Source of the DNA: Rhizoctonia solani
Taxonomy: Eukaryota > Basidiomycota > Agaricomycetes > Cantharellales > Ceratobasidiaceae
Length of the DNA stretch: 64,000 nucleotides
Reading direction: 5' to 3'
NCBI RefSeq assembly: GCF_016906535.1
Contig: NC_057377.1
Coordinates: forward strand, 372,001 to 436,000
This document shows, piece after piece, positions 37,800-50,404 of the stretch (position 1 is its first letter; the number at the start of each line of letters is the position of its first letter). The notes beneath the pieces are model-generated. The model saw only the letters and a program-made list of their open reading frames with translations, searched no databases and was not told where the DNA came from. Position numbers and translations under genes: made by a program.

Positions 37800-40700
37800 A
37801 TGGACTCTGAATGGATACTGCAGGTAAGTATGCACAATTAGACGAGTGATACTAGCTTGACCACTACGCAGTGCTTATTTATTGTTTCGATTCACCTACT
37901 ACCCATCGCTTGGGATTGGATATCAAGGCATTGGAGAAATTTCGAGTGTTCGAAAACCAGTCCGGTCAACTATTTCATATACACTACATCTGCGGCAGGA
38001 AACTCGATGGATGCGTATGCTGACGCCAATCGCGTAAGTGAGCGAGGAGGGATGGCAGCCCCGTTCATGTGGTGACTAACTGGAGTGATAGCATACACCC
38101 GAAAGCAGACCGAATCCTTCTTTAGGTAACGGAGAAAGTTTAGAAAGCGCGCTAAGCAAATTGAAATTTAATAATGGCTCGGCAATACATAGCTCAAGTA
38201 AGGGAAGCTGTTTACTCTGACCTCTCCTCGCCCACTAACTTTGTATGAAACAGGCCTTCAAGAGCTACGCGAGCCAGGAGAGTTCCGCCTCAATCAGTTT
38301 CGACGCTCTGGGAATCCGGATGACATCGGAAAGGCAATCGAGTATCAAGATCGAGTGCTAGAAGCTACTCCAGACGGAGGCAAAGACAAACCAACACTAC
38401 TAGATGCTCCTATAACATCCTACCACGCCCAAGTTCGGCGCCTGGGAAGACCAGTTGATATAGGAAAGATGCGCGACTACGGATTTCAGGCGCTTGCATT
38501 AACCTCCACCAATCATTCGCACTTACCGTGTCGGCATACCAATCTGGAGATATCGTATGAAGAAAGATACCAATGCCTGGGTGAGCTTGCTGACCAGGAG
38601 AAGGTGAACGAATGCTTCTCTCGTGCACTCGATCTCACCCGTGATGGCCATACACGCTTGCCAAGCCTGTATACCAATTTAGGTTTGTCATACAGCCATC
38701 GATATAATCACCTAGGAGAACCGGTCCACCTGGATAAGGCAATCAAATACTTCTCTCGGGCACTCGAAGTCACTCCCGACGGCCATCCAGACTTGCCAGG
38801 CCGACATGGCAATCTAGGATTAGCATATAGTTATAGGCATGAACGTCTGGGTGAACTGGCCGACCTGGAGAAGGCAATCAAATGTCAGACTCGTGCGCTT
38901 GATCTCACTCCAGAGGGACGTCGGGACCTCCCAAGTAGGCACACGAATCTGGGGTTAGCCTACAAATATCGATACAAACGTCTCAAAAATCCGGCCGACC
39001 TAGATAAGGCAATCGAATGTTTGTCTCGTGCACTCGATCTCACTCCTGAAAGCCATCCATCCTTCCCAAGCCAGCATGACACTTTGGGAACTTTATATGC
39101 AGTACGATATGAACACCTAGTTGAACTGGCTGACCTTGAGAAGGCAATCAAATGCAGGACTCGGGCGCTCGATCTCACTCCTGATGGCCATCCAGAGTTG
39201 CCAGAACGGTATGACAAATTGGGGGTGTCGCACAGGGATCGACATAATCGCCTAGGTGAAGTGGCCGACCTCGAGAAAGCAATCGAATGCGGGAATAATG
39301 CACTTAAACTCACTCCTGATGTCGATCCACGCTTACCAGGCTGGTATGTTAATCTGGCGGTCTCGTATATAATTCGACATAAACGCCTGGGCGGATTGGC
39401 TGACCTTGAGAAGGCGATTAAACTGAGTGTTCGTGCGCTCGATCTGACTCCTGAAGGCCACCCACACTTGCAAGGCCTGTATTGCAATATAGGGATTTCA
39501 TACAATGCTAGATATAAACGCATGGGCGAACTGGCCGACCTCGAGAAGGCGATCGAGTGCAATACTCGTGCACTCGATCTCACTCCCGACGGCCATCCAT
39601 ACTTGCCAGACCTACACTCCAACTTGGGGACGTCTTACAACGATCGATGTAGACGTCTCGGTGAACTATCTGACCTGGAGAAGGCAATCAAGTGCCAGAC
39701 TCGCGCACTAGATCTCACTCCCGACGGCCATCCACACTTGCCACTCCGGCATGCCTATCTAGGGTTGTCGTACAACGATCGATATAATCGCCTGGGAGAC
39801 CCAGCTGACCTTGAGAAAGCAATTCAATGTCACACTCTTGCACTCAATCTCACCTCTGACGGTCATCCAGACTTGCCAGACCTGCACTCTAACCTGGGGA
39901 CGTCTTACAGCAGTCGATATGACCGCCTGGGCGACCCAGCTGACCTTGAGAAAGCAGCCGAATGCAAGACTCGCGCACTAAACCTCACTCCTGATGGCCA
40001 CCCAGACTTACGAAACCGGTATGCCAATCTAGGGACGTCTTGCATCCGTCGATATGATCGCCTAGGTGAACTGGCCGACCTTCAGAAGGGGATCGAATAC
40101 CAGACTCGTGCAATCAATCTCACCCCCGACAGCCATCCAGACTTGCCAGACCTGTACTCCAATCTAGGGACGTCGTACAATGATCGACATAATCACCTGG
40201 GAGACCCAGCTGACCTTGAGAAAGCAATTCAATGTCACACTCTTGCGCTCGATCTCACTCCTGAAGGCCATTCACGGTTGCGAAACCGGCATAGCAATCT
40301 AGGGATTTCGTACACTGATCAATATCAACGCTCAGGAGAACTGACTGGCCTCGAGAAGGCAATCGAATACAAGATTCGTGCGCTCAATCTCACTCCCGAC
40401 GGCCATCCAGACTTGTCAAGCCAGCATACCAATCTAGGAGTTTCGTACATGCGTCGATATGAGCGCTTAGGAGAGCCAGCTGACCTTAAGAAGATGATTG
40501 AAAATACTACTCTCGGAATTGTCCTTACTCCTAAGGGTCACCCGGACTTACCCATCTTTCATCATAACTTTGCGATATCTTCTTTTTACCTTCATCAGCA
40601 TTCGAATGATCCTTCCCACTTAGCCATCTCTCTTAGTTCCTTTCGCGAATCCTCCGAGCTCCTCACCGGGGCACCACGTACCATCTTTAAAAATGCTCTC

Positions 40701-42332
40701 AGCTGGGCGAATCTTGCATCCAATCATAGCTACCTCAACCCTATTGAAGCATTTCGCACCACGGTTGATCTACTTCCCCACTTCATTTGGCTAGGAGCCA
40801 CAGCCAGTCAACGATATCAGGATCTGTCTTTAGCGGACAATCTGGCGGTGCGGGCCGCATGTGCTGCCATCCAGTCTTCCGAATACACCCTAGCAGTCGA
40901 GTGGCTCGATCATGCACGATGCGTGGTATGGAACCAGAGTCTGATGCTCCGCACCCCTCTGGACGCCCTGCAACTGTCTCACCCAAACCTTGCTACCCGA
41001 CTTCAGTCTACCTCCATTCAGCTTCATCATATGAACTCAACAACTCCGCTACCCAGTGCTGGCCCATCTAGTGCACATACACCAGAGCGTCGCCATCGTC
41101 TAGCCAGGGAGTACAACGAGCTTCTAGAACAGGTACGCGAGCAGCCTGGCTTTGAACACTTTCTTCGGCCCACCACACTCGATGCCTTGCTCCGCGCTGC
41201 CCGATACGGCCCTATCATTATTATCAACTGCTATGAAGATCACTGTGACGTACTTTGCATACTACCTGGACGAGATCTTGTCGAACATCTCAACCTCCCT
41301 AACTGCACTCAACAGAAGGCACAGAGTGCCCGTGCAGAGATAGAAAGACTACTACGAAGCAGAGGCATTCGAGAGCACGAGATCAGGATGAAGTTTCGTC
41401 GGGTGGGTGAAACAGAACCAAACGTTGGACCTGTGCTTGCTGCACTCTGGTACGATGTGGTCAGGCCGGTGCTCGACCATCTAGGCTACATAGTACGTCC
41501 AGCTTCATTCCATATTTACATATCTATAACTGTGTATCTATAGAACAATGATCCGGTCAGCCATCTCCCGCACATCACTTGGTGCCCCACGGGCGTCATG
41601 TCCTTCCTGCCACTACACGCGGCAGGGGACTATGACCAACCACGATCAAGAGTGTTCGACTATGTCATATCTTCATACACCCCGACACTTGCTGCTATGT
41701 TTGTCCCCACTCCTACTATAATCGATCGTGCTCCCAAGGTACTTGCCATAGGTCAAGCGGCCACGCCCAAATGCAGCCCGTTGCCTGGCACCGCCAGGGA
41801 GCTCGCGTTTCTCAAAACTCACACAGAAGGGAGAGCCGAGTATTCGCAGCTTATAGATAGCGAAGCGACTACCAAGGCTGTGCTAGATGCTATGGACCAG
41901 CACGACTGGGTCCATCTTGCTTGCCACGCTCAGCAAAACGCCATTGATCCAACGAAGAGCGGATTCTACCTGCACGACGGCACCCTCGACCTTTCTGCCA
42001 TCAACCAACGATCATTCAGGGGCAAGGGACTCGCATTCTTGTCCGCCTGCCAGACTGCCAGAGGCGATGAGAGACTACCTGACGAAGTGATACATTTGGC
42101 ATCGGGAATGTTGATGGCGGGATACCCGAGTGTGATCGGGACAATGTGGTCGGTAGTGGACGAAGATGCCCCGTTTGTGGCGGACAAGGTGTATGCCCAG
42201 CTGATGCAGGATGGCAAAGTAGGAAACGGAGAGGCAGGGAAGGCGCTGCACTATGCTGTCGCAGAGCTGCGTGATCAAATAGGAGAAAAGGAGTTTGCTC
42301 GGTGGATCCCGTATATCCATATGGGCTCATGA
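37800..42332 (+). CDS. TPR-repeat CHAT-domain protease-like protein
   Basis: Five exons: join(37800..37823,37872..38033,38092..38197,38254..41492,41544..42332), 1,439 residues, all in phase. The N-terminus holds a hydrophobic segment (CLFIVSIHLLPIAWDWI, about residues 9-25) that may anchor or insert in a membrane. About 16-17 tandem TPR-like units of 45 residues follow (consensus RLG[ED]xADLEKAIE...TRALDLTPDGHPDLP), then a linker and a C-terminal CHAT domain, a caspase-like fold. The expected catalytic pair is present: His in WVHLACHAQ (about residue 1305) and Cys in AFLSACQTA (about 1346), plus WCPTGVMSFLPLHAAGD. TPR-CHAT proteins are expanded in Agaricomycetes; bacterial relatives are proteases in immune systems, but the fungal role is unproven. 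The upstream exons were found by phase matching; a shorter start at 38241 is possible. Confidence 0.93.
38290..40570 (+). repeat. tandem 135-bp TPR-coding repeat array
   Basis: Units of 135 bases (45 codons) repeat about 17 times. Stretches of up to about 50 bases are identical between non-adjacent units (for example near 39790-39840 and 40197-40247), while others differ at many codons, indicating recent shuffling or conversion within the array. Confidence 0.85.
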
Positions 42333-43499
42333 GAAGAGGAGTTGTCGTTGCTGCGAAGTTTAGGGAATACTGAACGTTCTTACACCAGCTCGCTCACGTT
42401 GGTTGTCTTGTGGTGGATACATGTTATCAGTTCATTGTCTCATTGAATGTGAAATACTTTAGGGAACTCTTCCTTTCGTGTTCTTGCTCGTGTATACTCG
42501 CCCACAGATACTGCATACACTGTACAAGGTTAAAATACTGAAAATAAGAATGTGTATTTAAGTAGGAATTGAACTGTAATCAAGGCCAATATATGCTAAC
42601 TTTAAATATCAATTCTCCCTTGGTCTGATTCGTACTGAGGAAAGCATACTGACGTTGTAGTTTTCGGACCAAGTTATACTGAAAAAAGATGACTTTTACT
42701 GACATACTGATTTTCAAGATCTTATCGCGCCGTAGTGATAATCACAGCAAGTATCTTCGACTAGTCTATTGAACCGTAATATAAAGCCAACCACCATATA
42801 ACTTCTGGTGAGAAGCGTATATACTACCTTAGGATTCTTGTAATACCACCGACCACAAGTAAAGAAATGTCACAATTGGTCAAGTAAAATTGGCGGAATG
42901 GAGGACCATGTGCATGTTAGAAAATATCGTAGTATCAGAGTACTGTAATTGCCTCTGGGCAATTATTGAAGACTAGAAATAACATTGTGCAGCCCAGAAG
43001 CTGCATTCGTACCATAGCGGGTGTTAGCAACTCGAGATTATTGAGAAATGCATTGTGCTCGTGAATCGGAGAGTGATATGGAGAATTATGGATCAATTAT
43101 TATGTGTGTTATATTTTCAAGTGAATGAGAACGTGTGAACTGCCTATTCGGCCCGAATCCACATCGTTCATATTGTCCATGAGTTCCAATATGTTCGCCA
43201 CCGTGAAGACTGCTCAGCAGCTTTGAATACATTCAGCCAGCTCTCCCCGTGAAGAATACTGGAAGCAAGTTCTTTCATCACAGGGGTACCCAGTGGCACC
43301 GCGTGGCTTGATTAAAATCAAACCCCGGTGTGGGCACATGGATCATCTCGAGCTCATACCTGGATCATTTGTCAATTCCACGCACGTCTCACGCCACAGC
43401 AGTTTATCCGGCGCATGCGAAGAAAAATGTTACAGCATGTTTTGTATAGTACAAGAACAAACAAGAATCCCAGAAAGACTGCCACACATCATACATCGT
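42333..43499. other. intergenic, no supported gene
   Basis: AT-rich 3' flank of two converging genes. The frames at 43293-43819 are antisense to, or overlap, the end of the transporter gene and have no motif. Confidence 0.5.
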
Positions 43500-45416
43500 T
43501 CACTTCCTCAGTACATCTACCTCCACATGCTCTAAGCTTCCGCTTCCCTTCTCATGATGGGCCCCTTCAATCATATCGGCTTGAGTGCGTGTACCGAGTT
43601 CGCGGACGGCGTCGTCACCATCGAATAGCGCAGCGGTTTCTTCGAGCGAGCGGCCCTTGGTCTCGACTGCGAAGAAGTAGATGTATGCAAGCTCGACTAC
43701 GAGCCAGACAGTGTACACTAGGTAGTCTATCCAACATTACATATCAGATACATGCTCCGTATATTGAATCTTATAGTACTCACACTTCCACTGCAAGGCG
43801 TCCAAAGCGATGGGGTTAGTGTACTGGTTGAAGATGATAGCGGCCAATACGGTGAGGTTCATCAGCGCCAGACCCTTGGCGCGCAAGAAGAACGGCAGAA
43901 TCTCGACCGTGTAAGATACAAGGAGAGGAGTGTATGCGATGGCGTAGAAGCCGTTGAACACAAAGATGAATGCCAGTACACCGTGTCCAGCATGGGCATT
44001 GCCGGTCTTGGCGAATGTAGCGGAACAGGCGGTGAGTAGGGAGTAGCCAATCAGCATGCCTGCGTTGGAGATCAGGAACAAACGGCGACGGCCAGCGCGT
44101 TCGACAAAGAAGGACGAGGTGATTGCGATCGCAACTAGACAACGATCCTCATTTAGCATCAATTTCATTTGGCTGAAGTGATCGAAGACCTACAATTGTA
44201 AATGGCAATGACACCGTTGATCAATGTCTGGTCATCAGCCTTGGTGATCCCAATACCGTTCAGGACACGCTCAAGGTAGTACGAGATCAGACCGTTGCCA
44301 GACCATTGCGAGAACAGAGCAATAGCCCTATCCCAAAATAGTTAGTATTGACAGCTCCAAAAATAACACGTAGACTGAAATACTGACATGATGATGCGCA
44401 TACGCCTACGGTTTCCAGGGGTGCGGAACAAGTCGAGCCAACTAGCTTGAGCAGCTTGGCTTTCAAGGGCCAATGCCTCTTTGATTTCGTTAAACTCGAA
44501 TGCAACCAATGGGTCGTCTTCGCGACCACCAGCGTGCCATTTGACGAGAATCTGGCGGGCCCTTTCGTCTTTACCCTTGGAGATGAGCCAGCGGGGGGAT
44601 TCAGGGAGGAACCAGATGAAGAGGAACTGGATGACAGAGGATAAACCTTGGAGAGCGGACGGGATGCGCCATGACCAGCTGTTGGGAATGCGGAAGGTAC
44701 CGAAAGTGGACCAGGCAGCAACGATAGAACCAGAGAACCAGAGAGAGTTGTAGAGGGAGGTGAGGGCGGCGCGGTGAGTAGGGTAGGCAACTTCAGAAAC
44801 GAGCAAGGGGGAGGCCATTTGAGCCTGTTCATTAAAACCGTCGTCAGCAATCCCCCAACTTCTACATCGCCCTCGTATAAACTCACAAAAGTTGTGCCAA
44901 AGCCGATCAAGAAACGCGAACCGACAAACATGCCGAGGTTCTGAGTCGCGGTTTGGAGGATAGCAGCGATGAGGACGAGAGCGCTGCCGAACAAGATACC
45001 GGTCTTGCGGCCAAAGATATCAGAGACGTAGGGTGCGAATGGAGTAGCAGCCAATGCGCTGAAATTAAAGTGAGAAAAAGATGTAAAGCTTGGATGCTCA
45101 GTTTGAGCTCACCCAATTGACTGAATGGCGTTGAATAAACCGAGGTCCTCGGAACTAGGATAACCAAAGTATTGTTTCCATTGCTCTACGGACTGCAATC
45201 CATTCATCATACTTCCGTCTACCCCCAAAATCAGAATAGGCTCGATCTCTGACAGGCGCGAGACTCACCAAATCCATTGGCGTAGGACGTAACGAGCGGA
45301 ACGAGCAAGAGGATGTTCAACCAAAAAATGTGCGAGTGCTGCCACCATCTGCCTGTGAACAGCAGAGCGGGGTCAAGGGTCACGTTCGCCTGAGCGCCAG
45401 CTACGGGGGGAGCCAT
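43500..45416 (-). CDS. MFS sugar transporter (lactose permease / hexose transporter type)
   Basis: Seven exons: complement(join(43500..43726,43784..44134,44194..44327,44388..44824,44887..45058,45113..45218,45269..45416)), 524 residues, typical for the family. Motifs: SYANGFDGSMMNGLQ after the first span, DIFGRKTG (loop 2-3 signature), FLPESPRWLISKGK (after span 6), ERAGRRRLFLIS (loop 8-9), FFAVETKGRSLEE at the C-terminal end. Twelve hydrophobic spans are consistent with the plasma-membrane proton-sugar symporter family PF00083. The start ATG was chosen at MAPPVAG, followed by LLFTGRWWQHSHIFWLN. The cytosolic tail is acidic. An upstream in-frame extension to 45479 is possible but lacks support. 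A fragment of a paralogue lies at 35.1-35.3 kb. Confidence 0.95.
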
Positions 45417-45697
45417 GGGTGGTAGGTGGATGCTTAGACGGAGCCCCACAGCGTAGCATTTAAATATAACGATTGACATGCTTACATGCTCAAGCCCTCC
45501 GAAGTTTCCCCACGGCTTCCCCGGCCCAGCCCTTCTTAGCGGTACTCCCGGGACGCAAATTTAGAACTTTACGATAGTGCTTCTTGGCAAAGTGACATGG
45601 GTTCCATATTCTGCTTCTGTCTATGATACAAATGACGACATGCAATATAATGTCCAAATACGAGTCCGAGCTCAGTCTATTAAAGTGTCCATATTGT

Positions 45698-48321
45698 TTA
45701 TTTCTTCACAGCAGTTGCGACCGAACGAATTGTCGAAGTGACCATTCTTGGTACACCCCAGCGGAAGGTCTTCCTCGTGGCCATGCTTAGAGAACCTGTA
45801 GACGTGCCTGTGCTCAATAAGGTAGGCGAGGGCATGTTCGGGGAATCTCCATTAATTGCAAAAGTACTAGACGGCGTATCTGCGGACCGTTCCAACGTCC
45901 TACTCAGGGATACCCCTCCGTTATACGCTGTCGGTATAGGGGAACTTGCCACGGTATTAGATGTTAGGGGTATGAGCAAAGGATGACCATCTTCGGATGA
46001 ATGGCTGGAAAACGAGTCGCCCGATAATGTCGCAACGTGGTTGGTCGGTTGTGCCAATGCCATGGACGAGCTCATACCGCCAATCATTTGAGCAACCGAC
46101 TGGGCCCGAGTCGGCATAGGAGCCGGGCTTTCCGAAATTGAGACCATGCTGAAAGACTTGAGTGTAACCATACTAGCCGATCTTGATACACCGATGGTTT
46201 CATGACTGGGTACCCTCAGCCGAGTCGCGGGCGGCACGTACATAGGTGACGTAGGAATTGGTACACCTTCGGATAACACAGGAACTCTACTCCCGTCAGC
46301 AACATTGCTTCCAAGTTCACTGGATAACCTTGTAGACTTCGACTCCCACCGTCTCCAGGTAGACAGTATTCCTGCGTCCTCGAGCGTGGGTCCCGGAGAA
46401 ATCGTAACTCGAGCCTCGGTTGCGGTTGGCTTGGGACTAAGGAACTCGGTGGTCGTGGGTATTTCCAACTTGGCACTGGGCTGAGGCAAATTCGTAGGAA
46501 CCAACTCGCCAGTCATTCGGTCCACCATGGATCGACCGCTCTCAGTCGCGCTCCAGCTCCTCGTTCTCGACTCTATAGCCGAAGTCGTGCCCGAAATGGT
46601 CTGGGATCCATGGTGTTCATCCGAGTTTCCACGTCCATCAAACTCGCCGCTTCCCTTAGGAAGGACTCCATCATCCATTTCTAAAGGCACACCCGGCGCT
46701 GGTGCTCCATCGATCCCGGGCCGACCCATTGCCCCAGCTCCAAAACCTTCCAGAGGCTCGAATGCCCCAATTTCATCAGGCTCAGACACAAGAATATGAG
46801 GAACCAATTCGGCTGAAGCGACAAGTGGATCAAGAGGAGCGAGCGACTCGATTGGCTCTGCCAGAACATTTGTCACGGCCACAGGCTGCACGCTTGAAAG
46901 GGAAATCGAGGTTGGTTTCACGCGTTGACTGGGTACTACAGAGCTAACCGAAAGAACCGCCGAGCTCATTGGAGTCGCCAAATCGGTAACCGGTAGGGCC
47001 GGAGTCGCCAGCGGGACCTCGGAACCGAGAGGAATAGGGACGCTACCGGCCAGGTTCGGTGCGGGGGAGCCAGAAGGCGCATTCGACGACAATAGACCGA
47101 TAGGGAGTCCAGGAGCCGCTTGGGCCAGAGCACCAGGGACCTGAGGAACCGCACCCGTGCCACCGGGGACTTGAGGAACCATACCTGAGACTTGAGGAAT
47201 CATGCCGGGAGTCTGACCGATCGCTCCAGGAACTTGGGGGATGGCGGCAGGAAGCTGAAGAGCTCCGGAGACCCAAGAAACCACTGCATCGGGCGAAGAA
47301 CCAGGTATCGGCGGCATGGCGACGTTGGGAGATGCGGCAAGGCCAGGAACCAAAGACGGAGGAGCAAGTTTATTCGGATCCGGAAGCGGTACGACACCAG
47401 GCACTTGTGTTAAGCTGTTGGTTACTTGGGAGGCGAATCCTGAGACTTGCGGCACGGCTCCTTGAACTGACGGAAGAGCTCCAGCAAGTGGTGGGATCCC
47501 CCCAACGATCTGAGAGGGGTTTCCAAGATTTTGAGTCAAAGTGCCAGCGACTTGGGACACTGCGGGAGGGGATCCAAGCGTTGATGAAAGAATGTCGTTG
47601 GAAGCATCGCCAGATACAATATTCGGAATGATAGGAATGACGTTGTCGACCACAGGTGAAGGAACCACGCCAGGAATCGCGCCAGAGAGCAAGGAAGGGT
47701 CAAACCCATTGGGTAATGGGACCCCACCTAAGATAGGGGTATTCGGTGGCGCGACTCCAGTGTTGGCAAGTAGCCCTCCAGAACCAACTATCGGCAAAAA
47801 TGAGTCGATAGTACCATGGGCTCCCGAAAGCGGCCCAACGGGAGCCATACGAGGACGAATGAATTCGGCTTCCCGTTGAGTGCCGCTGGTACTCGTTCCG
47901 AGCCCAAGCGGATCAATAGTGCGACTCGGTCTCTCATCCTTTCGGTGCTTGATCGACCTCGAACGACCTGGACACATTCATTGTCAGCAACTCGGTCCAA
48001 AAGGGGAATAGGGGACAACTCACGAAGAGAGCGGCGTCGACCGGCTATCCTCGATGTTGGGGGAGAAGCCATCGTCGGCATAACCGGTGAATCGGTAACA
48101 TGCATCTGTGGCGAATCTTACAGGGGTGATATCGAGTCAGAATTAGCCCCATTCCCAAACCAAGTCGACTTACTGCCAAAGTATCCCGCTCCTAGATTAG
48201 GGGAGAGTGAATCATTGTCCATTGTCGGGGCTGCATTGACAAACACAGGCGAAGACAAGATGCTTGGAGAGGATAGCGCAATAGACGCAAGTGCAATGTT
48301 CGCAGGTGACGAGAACTTCAT
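45698..48321 (-). CDS. secreted repetitive Pro/Val/Gly/Ser-rich protein
   Basis: Three exons: complement(join(45698..47967,48024..48116,48174..48321)), 836 residues. The start MKFSSPANIALASIAL opens a likely signal peptide ending around FVNAA (residue 31). A basic segment follows (IAGRRRSLRRRSRSIKHRK), then a long central region of degenerate repeats built on PQVPG / PQVSG / PGxxP (about 47160-47480), poor in charge and Cys. The C-terminal half is Ser/Thr/Pro-rich, ending with a basic tail (RKTFRWGVPRMVTSTIRSVATAVKK). No enzyme domain and no GPI signal are visible. It could be a cell-wall or extracellular matrix protein, elastic-like in composition. The basic segment after the signal may be a Kex2-type processing region, which is inference. 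An in-frame ATG further upstream (48393) would bury the signal peptide. Confidence 0.8.
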
Positions 48322-48908
48322 GTTGGCTTGTTGGAGTCGAGCAGTGGCCCAGGTCGGTGGTGGTCGAGCACAGGTTCGGGCCGCTCCTCTCACGGCTTAA
48401 ATACAGAGCATCCAATTGAGGTTGACCCCTAACCTGAGTCTGGGCCAGATTTTCGAACAAGTAAATAGGGGGAGTGCCCCTATCATATGAGTTCTTTCAT
48501 TAACAATACGTATCATGTGTAGAATTACGAACGAATCGATACTGGCGGAGTGGTAGTTTTTCCCAGATATTTGAAGGTTCCGAGGCCATTTCGTCCTCGA
48601 ATATTGTGACCGGGCAGAATCACAGTCGACGTGTACGAGTTGCGTAGATCAAACCAATTTAACAGTCAAATTTGCAAATTACTCTTCCCTGAATACGATC
48701 ACATGATGTGGAGGTGGCAACAATCTCCCCCGCATTCCTGCATAACACTCCAAAGCTTAGCAGATTACGTGAGATATTTATAGACTGGCTTTAAAATATT
48801 CAGGTTAGACATAGTTGTTCCGGCTACTCTAATATTTTATCTGATCCTTATATATGTGGCCTGTCGCTTGCGTTTTGCCACACTTGATCATTCCAGCCCA
48901 AATCTACT
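48322..48908. other. shared promoter region between divergent genes
   Basis: Between the secreted repeat protein (minus) and the LSQHLFN protein (plus). A TATA-like TATATATG lies at about 48850, some 60 bases before the plus-strand ATG. Nothing else is seen. Confidence 0.45.
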
Positions 48909-50404
48909 ATGTCTACCGAAATCGCACATAACTTGCTAGCAAACGAGTACACTTATACACCACCGAAATTACCAACTCATCTAGCCAGCACATATGTTCT
49001 GAAACCAATCGTGGGACACCCAAGTGACGAACAAATCAAGGCGATCCATGCCTCGATAAGGGCCGTTAGCGCTGAAGCACAAAGTGACCTAATAATAGCA
49101 ATTGATTCTTCTTTAGAATTAACAATCCAATACAGTTCCTCATCTTCATGACCCCGAGCTATTGCTACAGCTATCTCAGCATCTTTTCAATGTTCAAATG
49201 GGTACGCATTTTCCAACTTGTGATCTGTTGCCCCGAGAACTCATTCCTGGTTCAATAGCAATCTATCGTAAAAGCTATCCTCTAAACTTATTCCCGGCGG
49301 TAGGCTCAGTTCAAAGCAGCTCTCTGCCGACAACATTAAACTTAATGCATATTAGGATAACGTATATACACCTCCTTCCTTGCCCGCACATATTTCCGCC
49401 AAGCTCGAGCCCGTAGTTGGAGTGCCTTCCAATGAACAACCGAAAGCCGCTCAAAATGCGATTCGAATCTCAGAGAGTCTGGGAATCAGTGCGTTTGCCT
49501 AACTAATGCTGAGTACTATATGCCAATTATGATTGATTTTAGGCCCATTGTTCGATTCCGACTTGAATATGCAACTATCTCAGCATTTATTCAATCTACA
49601 CTTTGGTTCGTTGAAACCTTCCCAGCCGGTCTTCGACTGATTTTTGCTCTGGGGACATGTAGCACGGTACCTTCAAGACTCATCACTCGGTCAATTTACT
49701 TCTAAACCTCAAGGGGTGTCGGGAATTGAGCCGGTTCAGACGCATTCGTCTCACCATCAAAATACTACCGATTCTCAGACAGAAGATTTGAGAGCCACAC
49801 TATCTCAACCCGATCCAACTAGCCACATTGAGAATAATCATACACAACCCTCTGCACTGGGTGAAGATATAAAACCGGAAAGCTGTACCTCTTCAGGAAT
49901 CATACAACTTGTGGGAGTCATGAACGGTATTGCGGAATTAATGAGGGAGTCTAAGGGGGTACTAGAAAATATAAATCGTGTACTCATAGCCATACAGAGG
50001 AATCAGTTTATGGTGAGTATAATATATCACCAACCTGTATTATAGGGTGGTCATAGTTCAGCAGGTTGGGACGCGCAATGAAACCCACATTGTGCACATG
50101 AATCCTGTGAACGACCAGGGTGTGACAGCAGTGGTGAGCAAGGACAAGAATAATGTGATAAACTAATATCCCAATATGAATTGGTTTGTTTTCGTAGGAA
50201 TGTGGCCTGCCTAGACTACGCTTCACCTTTTATCGAAGCGTATACTTGGCCTTCTTAGTCGATTCCAATGTGCTTGCTGGGTATCTCAGGTTCTTTGGTA
50301 TAGGTGATCATCTCATCCAAGGGGACGAGAGCCCACAACTAAAGAACTGTACCGAGGGAGAGCAAGCCTGGAGCTTGATACGCCAATATATTGGCTTGAT
50401 GTAA
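48909..50404 (+). CDS. duplicated LSQHLFN-module protein (Rhizoctonia-type family)
   Basis: Eight exons: join(48909..49083,49136..49201,49259..49299,49356..49488,49543..49605,49663..50012,50062..50133,50198..50404), 368 residues, all in phase. The N-terminal half is two copies of one module: TPPKLPTHL...LKPIVGHPSDEQ...LLLQLSQHLFNVQM and TPPSLPAHI...LEPVVGVPSNEQ...NMQLSQHLFNLHFARY. A Ser/Gln-rich linker follows, then a helical region (IIQLVGVMNGIAELMRES, VLENINRVLIAIQRNQF) and a C-terminal domain (FLVDSNVLAGYLRFFGIGD). From memory, similar proteins are numerous in Rhizoctonia solani, where some carry the label laminin domain protein; I see no laminin fold here. There is no signal peptide or membrane span, so it is probably cytosolic. 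Function is unknown. Confidence 0.82.

Noticed and set aside
38290..40570. Regular repeats that might suggest a CRISPR-type or satellite array
   Set aside because: The 135-bp units are in frame inside an open reading frame and encode TPR helices.
46216..47879. Several open frames on both strands over the secreted repeat protein
   Set aside because: They are shadow frames caused by the biased composition of the real 2.3-kb exon.
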